NCBI GenBank assembly: GCA_003477405.1
Contig: QUDE01000001.1
Location: 211,651-275,650, forward strand
DNA length: 64,000 nucleotides
Direction of reading: 5' to 3'
From: Ruminococcaceae bacterium AM07-15
GTDB lineage: Bacteria; Bacillota; Clostridia; Oscillospirales; Butyricicoccaceae
Below are positions 58,798 to 64,000 of the stretch, piece after piece (the first letter of the stretch is position 1; each line of letters begins with the position of its first letter). Below the pieces are notes generated by a model. It ran no database searches and was not told the origin of the DNA. It worked only from the letters and a program-made list of their open reading frames with translations. Both the position numbers and the translations under genes were made by a program.

Positions 58798-59593
58798 CGG
58801 CGTCATCCTCCTCGAACTCGTCCTCGTCGTCCGCATCCTCTGCCGCCTGCTCGGCCAGCTCCATCTGCTCCAAAGCGTCCAGCACCTTGTTGAGCGAAGC
58901 GGTGTACTTGGGATTGCAGTATTTGATGGCCTGGAACATCCCGCCCTCGGTGGCGCAGCGGTCGATCTCCTTGCCATAGGGCAGAAGGCCGTCAAAGCCG
59001 CCGATGATATAGCCCATTTCATCCAGGGCGTGGAAGGGGCGGGCCATGCCGGCGAAGGTCATGTGCCGGTCATAGTGGAAACGGCCATCCACCAGCAGGG
59101 GCTGATGGGCTTTCAGGTAGTTGACGCCCTTCAGGTCGGGGGTGAGCAGGCGGATGACCAGATCGCCGGACTCAATCGCCGCCGGGGTAAACACATTGGT
59201 CATGTTGGAACTGCAGTCCAGGATGACGAAATCCACCAGCTTTGCGGCAGCGTTGACCAGCTGGAGTACCATAGCATATTTGACTTCCGGATAGCTCAGC
59301 GGATTTTCGCCGGCGGAATAGCCCATCAGGCCGATGAAGGGATAGCTTTTGAGCACCGTAACATGGCTTGCCACCAGAGAGGTGTCGATTTCTACGCTGC
59401 TCAGGACCTGCCCCACCGAGGCGTTGGTCTGGATGATCTGCTCCGGCAGCCAGACCGGGAGCATGGGGACGCTGATCTCCGCGTTGATGATGATGGCTTT
59501 CCGCTTGTCGCGGGTCAGGGCTTTTGCCAGGATGCAGGAAAACATACTTTTCCCGCTCCCCGGGCTGCCCCAGACAGTAATGACTTTTCCCAT
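58790..59593 (-). CDS. TadZ/CpaE-like localisation ATPase
   Basis: 267 residues from the ATG at 59593, after AAAGGAG. Walker A GSPGSGKS at 9-16 with the ParA/MinD-type fold, a later DFVILDCSSNMTNVF (Walker B), and a very acidic end (EDADDEDEFEEDDADE). In Tad systems this protein marks the pole or site of assembly. It is directly followed by cpaF (8-base overlap). Confidence 0.82.
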   Translation of the reverse strand: MGKVITVWGSPGSGKSMFSCILAKALTRDKRKAIIINAEISVPMLPVWLPEQIIQTNASVGQVLSSVEIDTSLVASHVTVLKSYPFIGLMGYSAGENPLSYPEVKYAMVLQLVNAAAKLVDFVILDCSSNMTNVFTPAAIESGDLVIRLLTPDLKGVNYLKAHQPLLVDGRFHYDRHMTFAGMARPFHALDEMGYIIGGFDGLLPYGKEIDRCATEGGMFQAIKYCNPKYTASLNKVLDALEQMELAEQAAEDADDEDEFEEDDADE

Positions 59594-59624
59594 AGGAAAC
59601 TCCTTTCCCAAGGGCGGAATGCCC

Positions 59625-59652
59625 TTGACTTTTTGCAAAACAAATGTATAAT
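59625..59652 (+). promoter_or_regulatory. Promoter of the inserted ATPase gene
   Basis: TTGACT (59625-59630), 16 bases, TATAAT (59647-59652). Inverted half-sites TTATCATAA and TTATGATAA lie just behind (59657-59685) and may be an operator. Confidence 0.8.
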
Positions 59653-59699
59653 ATAAGATAGATTATCATAAAATAGATTATGATAAAGGAGGCGTTAAC

Positions 59700-61124
59700 A
59701 TGAAGTTTATCGGCAGACAACGAGAACTGGAGTCTCTTGAAAGGGAATACCAAAAAGACAGCAGCTTTGTTGTGATTTACGGCAGGCGGCGTGTAGGAAA
59801 AACAACGCTGATTAAAGAATTTATCAAGAGTAAGCTGGCATTCTACTTTCTCGCAACGGAGGAAGTGGAATCACAAAGCATAAAACGGCTGTCTGGTGTT
59901 GTGTCCCGGGTAACACGGAATCCGTTGCTGCAGCGTGCAGCCTTTTCCGACTGGCTGGATTTGTTCCATATCATTGCGGAATTCCGGCCGGAGGAAAAGA
60001 AAGTCCTGGTTATTGATGAATTTCCCTATCTGGTTAAGTCCAATCCGGCGTTCCCGTCTATTCTGCAAAACGCATGGGACGAAGTTCTCAAGGACAGCAA
60101 TGTGATGCTGATTCTTTGCGGCTCCTTGATTGGAATGATGCAAAAACACGCGCTGTCTTATGACAGCCCCCTGTATGGCCGCCGGACTGCACAGATCCGG
60201 TTGGCGCCTTTGCCGTTCCCGGATGTGTATGCCGCTCAGCATCTCTCTTTTGAGCGTGCGGTGGAGCAATATGCGATTACCGGCGGCGTACCCAAATATC
60301 TGGAGTTTTTCAACGATCAGGAAGGACTGCTGGAACAGGTGGAGTCTGCGGTTCTCTCGAAGAACGGTTTTCTGTATGAAGAACCAAACTTTCTGCTGAA
60401 AGATGAAGTGGTATCCGCTGTCAACTATTTTTCCATTATCCGCGTGATGGCGGATGGAAACCACAAGCTGGGGAAAATTGCGGGAGCTCTGGGGACAGAA
60501 ACTTCCGCGCTTACGCCATATCTTTCCACGCTCAGCGACCTTGGCTTTGTCGTGAAGGAAACGCCGGTTACGGAGAAAAATCCGGAGAAGTCCCGTAAAG
60601 GCCTTTATTTCATCTCTGATAACTTTGTGCGTTTCTGGTTCCGGTATGTCTATCCATATAAAGGGGAACTGGAACTGGACAATACGCAGATTGTTCTGGA
60701 TGAAATCCGAAAAGACTTCGTACAGAAGTTTGTGGCCTTCGCCTATGAAGATATCTGCAGATCCATTTTTGCAGACCTTTGCAGGGAAGGTGTCATTGAC
60801 TTTGTTCCCTCGCGGATCGGAGCTTACTGGCTGAATGATTTGGACAGCGATACGGAAATTGATGTGATGGCGGTGGACCATCAAAACAAGCGATTCTTTG
60901 CAGGCGAGTGCAAATACCACAATAAGCCGGTGGATGCGCCTGTATTTTTTGCTCTCCGCGATAAGGTGCAGGCTTCTGGTGAAATCCAAAAGGTATGGAA
61001 AGGCTATCAGCCTATTTTTGGGATATTTTCTAAAAGCGGTTTTACCCAGCGTCTTGTTGACTTGGGCAAAGAAAATCCACAGCTTTTCCTGATTAACGAG
61101 GATCATCTTTCTACCCAGCAGTGA
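59700..61124 (+). CDS. ATPase of the SSO1545/DUF234 family with PD-(D/E)XK-like tail
   Basis: 474 residues. The N-terminal half is an archaeal-type AAA ATPase: FIGRQREL at 3-10, Walker A GRRRVGKTT near 28-36, Walker B VLVIDEFPYL near 105. The C-terminal half (SAVNYFSIIRVMADGNHKLG, winged helix) ends in a DUF234-like domain with Asp388 in EIDVMAV and Glu403-Cys-Lys405 in GECKY, a PD-(D/E)XK nuclease pattern. It stands alone on the + strand inside the Tad operon, with own promoter, lower GC and AAAGGAGG ribosome site. Role unknown; defence or element maintenance are possible. Confidence 0.87.
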   Translation: MKFIGRQRELESLEREYQKDSSFVVIYGRRRVGKTTLIKEFIKSKLAFYFLATEEVESQSIKRLSGVVSRVTRNPLLQRAAFSDWLDLFHIIAEFRPEEKKVLVIDEFPYLVKSNPAFPSILQNAWDEVLKDSNVMLILCGSLIGMMQKHALSYDSPLYGRRTAQIRLAPLPFPDVYAAQHLSFERAVEQYAITGGVPKYLEFFNDQEGLLEQVESAVLSKNGFLYEEPNFLLKDEVVSAVNYFSIIRVMADGNHKLGKIAGALGTETSALTPYLSTLSDLGFVVKETPVTEKNPEKSRKGLYFISDNFVRFWFRYVYPYKGELELDNTQIVLDEIRKDFVQKFVAFAYEDICRSIFADLCREGVIDFVPSRIGAYWLNDLDSDTEIDVMAVDHQNKRFFAGECKYHNKPVDAPVFFALRDKVQASGEIQKVWKGYQPIFGIFSKSGFTQRLVDLGKENPQLFLINEDHLSTQQ

Positions 61125-61158
61125 GGAATCGGGCGGTGAATCTGTTCACCGCCCATTT

Positions 61159-62031
61159 TTATTCGCCGTCTTCCGGGATGCTGTCCGCAGGAGTTGTTTC
61201 CACACCGCCTTCCGTATTCTCGGTGCCCGCTTCGCCTGTGGACTCGCTATCTGCGGCGCCTTCAGCAGTTTCTCCGCCATCCTGGCTTTCAGCATTTTCT
61301 TCAACCAGTGTTTCGGGGAAGTAGATCTCCTGAAGCGTCTTGTCCTGCTCAGCCAGCAGTTCCTCGGCCAGCTGGTCGTTGTTGCGGGAGATCAGCGCCA
61401 CATGGGCCACGCCGTCATTTTCCATCTCAGTAATGATACGGGCCTGCTCCGGGCTTGCCAGCACAGTGATGGTGGCAGACTGCTGCGGCTCTTCGTCCTC
61501 GGTAGGCTCCTTGGTATTGTCCACATTGATACCGTCAGAGTCGGTGACCGACAGCACCTTGATAAAGCGTAGCTCTGGCACCTCTTCCGCCGTCTCCAGG
61601 AAGTGATAAATGCGGATGATGTCGCCCGGCTGCAGCTTATCCGACAGGCCGGAGGCCAGCGTTTTCACAGTCAGCGAGATGGCGACCTTGCCGGAGGGGA
61701 TGTCGTTGAGCGCCACATCCGAGGAAACAGGGACGGTACTGACCTTGCTGGTAAGGATGTAGTCGCCCTCTGCCAAATCAGCGGTAACATACAGTCCCTC
61801 CACATCATCCATGCTGTGGGCCACATTGGAAGGGAGGTTGTACCCGCCCACTTCTACGACTTCGGCATTGTCGCTGGTGATCTTTTCGCCCTTCAGCACC
61901 GGCTGGGTGATGCGGACGATCTCCGTCTTGCCGTTGGTCTGCCGGGCAATGGTGGGCAGTGCCACAAATGCGATGACCGCCGCCAGAACCAGGGACAGAA
62001 TGCCGAAGATAAATCGGTTGTTGAGTTTCAT
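61159..62031 (-). CDS. cpaB: Tad pilus protein CpaB/RcpC-like (SAF domain)
   Basis: 290 residues from the ATG at 62031, after AGGAGAG. A membrane segment at 8-28, a SAF domain (ITQPVLKGEKITSDNAEVVE, EGLYVTADLAEGDYI), a second domain with GDIIRIYHF, and a long acidic Ser/Thr/Glu tail. CpaB sits in the membrane and helps the pilus cross the wall. It is separated from the CpaE gene by the inserted + strand ATPase. Confidence 0.85.
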   Translation of the reverse strand: MKLNNRFIFGILSLVLAAVIAFVALPTIARQTNGKTEIVRITQPVLKGEKITSDNAEVVEVGGYNLPSNVAHSMDDVEGLYVTADLAEGDYILTSKVSTVPVSSDVALNDIPSGKVAISLTVKTLASGLSDKLQPGDIIRIYHFLETAEEVPELRFIKVLSVTDSDGINVDNTKEPTEDEEPQQSATITVLASPEQARIITEMENDGVAHVALISRNNDQLAEELLAEQDKTLQEIYFPETLVEENAESQDGGETAEGAADSESTGEAGTENTEGGVETTPADSIPEDGE

Positions 62032-62045
62032 AAGCATCTCTCCTG

Positions 62046-62555
62046 TCATAAAAATAGTTCAGCCAGCGTCGCCACAGAGCAGCCGCAGGCCAGAAAAGGT
62101 AAAAACGGGATCGCGGTGGGCTGTTTGTCCCGCAAGAGCCGCCGATACAGCAGCACCACCGGCATGGCGAAGCCGGCGGCTACCAAAAATACCAGGGCCA
62201 TGCCGGAGGGGCCATAGACCAGACCCAGTACCCCGCAGAATTTGATATCCCCGCCTCCCATACCGCTGCCGCCGGTCGCCATAGCAGCGGCCAGCGGAAT
62301 GCAGAAGCCCAGCAGCGCACCCACCAGAGCCTCGGCCACAACGGGCCAGATGAAAATGGGCGTCCGGTCATACTCCAGAATGAAGCAGACCTGGATCAGC
62401 GGGGCCAGCGCGGCCAGGGGGATAAAAAAGACGAGCGCCCGGTCGGGCACCCGCCTGTATAGGATGTCGTAGACGGCAAAACCCGTCACCACCAGAAAAA
62501 CAGTGAGCAGGTATGCCATCCACACATTACTCTCGATTGGTGTACCAGTCATCAT
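62046..62555 (-). CDS. Prepilin peptidase (TadV/CpaA-like)
   Basis: 169 residues from the ATG at 62555, after GGGAG; an ATG at 62519 just after the preceding stop is an alternative. Six membrane segments and the two Asp of aspartic prepilin peptidases: YDILYRRVPD near residue 30 and GMGGGDIKF (GxGD-like) near residue 105. It lacks the methyltransferase domain, as Tad peptidases do. It should cleave the prepilin signal of the pilin-like protein. Its 5' end overlaps the surface protein gene. Confidence 0.87.
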   Translation of the reverse strand: MMTGTPIESNVWMAYLLTVFLVVTGFAVYDILYRRVPDRALVFFIPLAALAPLIQVCFILEYDRTPIFIWPVVAEALVGALLGFCIPLAAAMATGGSGMGGGDIKFCGVLGLVYGPSGMALVFLVAAGFAMPVVLLYRRLLRDKQPTAIPFLPFLACGCSVATLAELFL

Positions 62556-63972
62556 AGAGGCTCCCGTCAATGGAAACATAGTCATTCAGGTTGATACTCA
62601 GCATCCCGTCCGGCGTCCAGGTATCCCAGACCTGGGTGAAGACGGTGTAGTTCGTCGCATCCGGGAACCAGATGGGGGTAAAGTGCACTTCCCGGCTGTA
62701 AGTAGAGAACTCATTGGGCTGGAAGGTGAATTTGGCGCTCCGGCCGCTGGACACCCGCTGCAGCAGGCGGAGATAGGTTTCATACTGGAACTCCGGGAAC
62801 ACCGAAAAGGCCGTCTGCGGATGGGTGATGTGGCTGGTGGGCGCGTCGGTGGAGAGCGTGGCTGTCACATCTTGCTTGACGCCGTACCCGCTCTTCATGG
62901 ACTTTCCGGAGGCTGTCGGTACGATATCGTCCGGCATCAGGGACATAACGCCACTGATGGAGGCAGAATAGCCGGTGTACTCATATTCCCAATAGCCTTC
63001 ATCGACCCAGTGCCCGCCGTCTTCCCCATGGTCGCACCAGACCCATACCGGCACCCAATAGCAGCTCCAGACGCCCCAGTTAGCGGTGAGCTTCTGCGTT
63101 TCGTTGGGCAGGGACGGTACCGTATAACCGGGGTTGGTATCAGTCGCCACCGGGTCAGGCGGAATATGCTCATTCAGGTCCACAATTTCCGCCACAAAGG
63201 TATCCTGGGCGGTATAGGCCCCGCTGACGGATACCGTGATGGTGACTGTCTGCGGTGTGGTGGGGGTATGCCACTTGACCCAGACCACCTGGCTGTCACC
63301 TGCGGGGATCACCACATCGTTGACTCGGTAGGTGGTGCCGAGGATGTGGAAGGTCACCGAAGCGGGATTATCCGGCGTCAGGTCGGTATCCGTCCGCAGG
63401 GTGACAGAGGTAATGACATCGGTATCTACCCGGTACTCCACATCGGGGGCTTCAATATCCCCCTCGGGCGGGGCTTCATCAAACCAGACAATGCCGACGC
63501 CCAGTGTATTGATGATGTCGGAATTGTTCTGCGTCCCGGTGGTGTTGCCGGTCCAGGCGGAAATACCAAGGTCACTGAACTCCAAAAACATTGCCAGCGG
63601 CAGGTTCTTATGGGTCAGCGAGGTCATGGTCCGGCGCAGATTGCCGCCGGACATCTGATCGTAAAGGCCAGCCTCGGTGGCCGTCATGCAGTAATATTGG
63701 CCGTTGTGGGTAAAGTAGGCGATGGGCTCGATCAGCAGCTTATATTCTCCAGCGATCATCCGCTCATAGTCCACACCCGCAGCCTGGGCAACCATCATGC
63801 AGGCGTACTCCGAGCAGAAGTACCGTTTGATGGCGTCAATGTTGCTCTGGCCCTTGCTGCTGACGATGGTGGGCATGGACTGCGCGGGCTTGATGCAGGA
63901 ATAGGCCACCCCGGACTGGAGGGAGAGGCCAGTGCCGTTCAGGTACTGCAGTGTAGGTTTGTCAATGATGTG
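62527..63972 (-). CDS. Large secreted or surface protein of the Tad locus (5' end not visible)
   Basis: At least 460 residues. Beta-rich and Thr/Ser/Trp-rich throughout, with a segment DGGHWVDEGYWEYEYTGYSA, two repeats of VTxTVSVSG-like strands, and no hydrophobic core inside the visible part, so it is probably extracytoplasmic. The frame is open to 63972, where a TAA occurs; the first usual start is GTG 63909, without a ribosome site, although protein-like sequence (LQYLNGTGLSLQSG) precedes it. A frameshift near the window end or a start outside is likely. Possibly a pilus-associated adhesin. Confidence 0.6.
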   Translation of the reverse strand, partial: HIIDKPTLQYLNGTGLSLQSGVAYSCIKPAQSMPTIVSSKGQSNIDAIKRYFCSEYACMMVAQAAGVDYERMIAGEYKLLIEPIAYFTHNGQYYCMTATEAGLYDQMSGGNLRRTMTSLTHKNLPLAMFLEFSDLGISAWTGNTTGTQNNSDIINTLGVGIVWFDEAPPEGDIEAPDVEYRVDTDVITSVTLRTDTDLTPDNPASVTFHILGTTYRVNDVVIPAGDSQVVWVKWHTPTTPQTVTITVSVSGAYTAQDTFVAEIVDLNEHIPPDPVATDTNPGYTVPSLPNETQKLTANWGVWSCYWVPVWVWCDHGEDGGHWVDEGYWEYEYTGYSASISGVMSLMPDDIVPTASGKSMKSGYGVKQDVTATLSTDAPTSHITHPQTAFSVFPEFQYETYLRLLQRVSSGRSAKFTFQPNEFSTYSREVHFTPIWFPDATNYTVFTQVWDTWTPDGMLSINLNDYVSIDGSLYDDWYTNRE

Positions 63973-64000
63973 TTACAGATGAGGAAAAGAGAGTAAGACC

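Noticed and set aside
57529..58893. 454-codon frame on the + strand
   Set aside because: Exact antisense of cpaF, which carries all ATPase motifs; the + strand product is a His/Gly-rich shadow.
59871..61106. 411-codon frame on the minus strand
   Set aside because: Antisense to the inserted ATPase gene with Walker motifs, promoter and ribosome site.
62503..63996. 497-codon frame on the + strand
   Set aside because: It is antisense to the surface protein and prepilin peptidase genes; composition (many Gly, His, Arg, Val) is the usual shadow of a GC-rich gene, and it has no ribosome site or known motif.
1..64000. CRISPR arrays, tRNA or rRNA genes
   Set aside because: No regularly spaced direct repeats, no cloverleaf with CCA-type end and no rRNA-like conserved stretches were seen by reading.

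Overview
The window looks like part of a large mobile element (an integrative and conjugative element, or a plasmid-like island) from a Gram-positive gut clostridium, most likely of the Oscillospiraceae type. The signs are strong AGGAGG ribosome sites, long one-direction operons with 4-base ATGA overlaps, ParM-like, SSB-like, DUF932-like and PcfM-like genes, TnpV/TnpX debris, and families typical of Firmicutes islands. I saw no rRNA or tRNA gene, CRISPR array or intact integrase. The species assignment is inference.

Layout. 1-2208: two + strand backbone genes of unknown function, the first cut by the window edge. 2240-12960: small accessory modules (XRE/hydrolase; GntR-ABC; two repressors plus a YxlEFG-like ABC operon), separated by copies of one stand-alone winged-helix gene with its terminator, then a ParM/ParR-like pair, an XRE regulator and a SLOG/DUF1273 protein. 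13000-14030: remnant of a Tn4451-like transposon (end of the large serine recombinase, and TnpV). 14040-21770: a TetR gene, an ECF transporter (S, T, fused A) and a pair of half-ABC transporters, closed by a DtxR-like regulator; a DtxR-box-like palindrome sits in the promoter. 21850-24860: an orphan attenuator, a hairpin-rich gene-free stretch, Tn916-Orf7/Orf8-like regulators, an MGMT-like protein and a VbhA/Fic pair. 24860-33070: a GC-rich module bounded by winged-helix copies: ABC transporter with a fused M1 peptidase, alpha/beta hydrolase, a CAT-like acetyltransferase with its own translational attenuator, and a two-component system. 33580-38660: a peptide-antibiotic immunity type module (two ABC transporters, sensor kinase, response regulator).

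38830-64000: a long, nearly unbroken minus-strand backbone. Read in transcription order from the right edge it holds a Tad/Flp-type pilus assembly set (large surface protein, prepilin peptidase, CpaB, TadZ/CpaE, CpaF, TadB, TadC, pilin-like protein), a sigma-like factor, membrane proteins, an SSB-like protein behind a strong promoter and a hairpin-rich leader, a DUF932 protein, another sigma-like factor, and about fifteen small uncharacterised proteins. One + strand gene, an ATPase with a PD-(D/E)XK-like tail and its own promoter, is wedged into the Tad operon.

How it fits together: the backbone supplies partition, surface appendage and DNA-handling functions, while antibiotic/peptide resistance, metal uptake and toxin-antitoxin modules have been docked between repeated winged-helix genes. 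The most unusual signals are (1) a leader peptide with mutually exclusive hairpins ahead of the CAT-like gene, (2) three winged-helix paralogues whose conserved N-terminus is coding but has no usual in-frame start codon, (3) the use of these paralogues as module borders, and (4) an attenuator and structured gene-free stretch at 21.9-22.45 kb.
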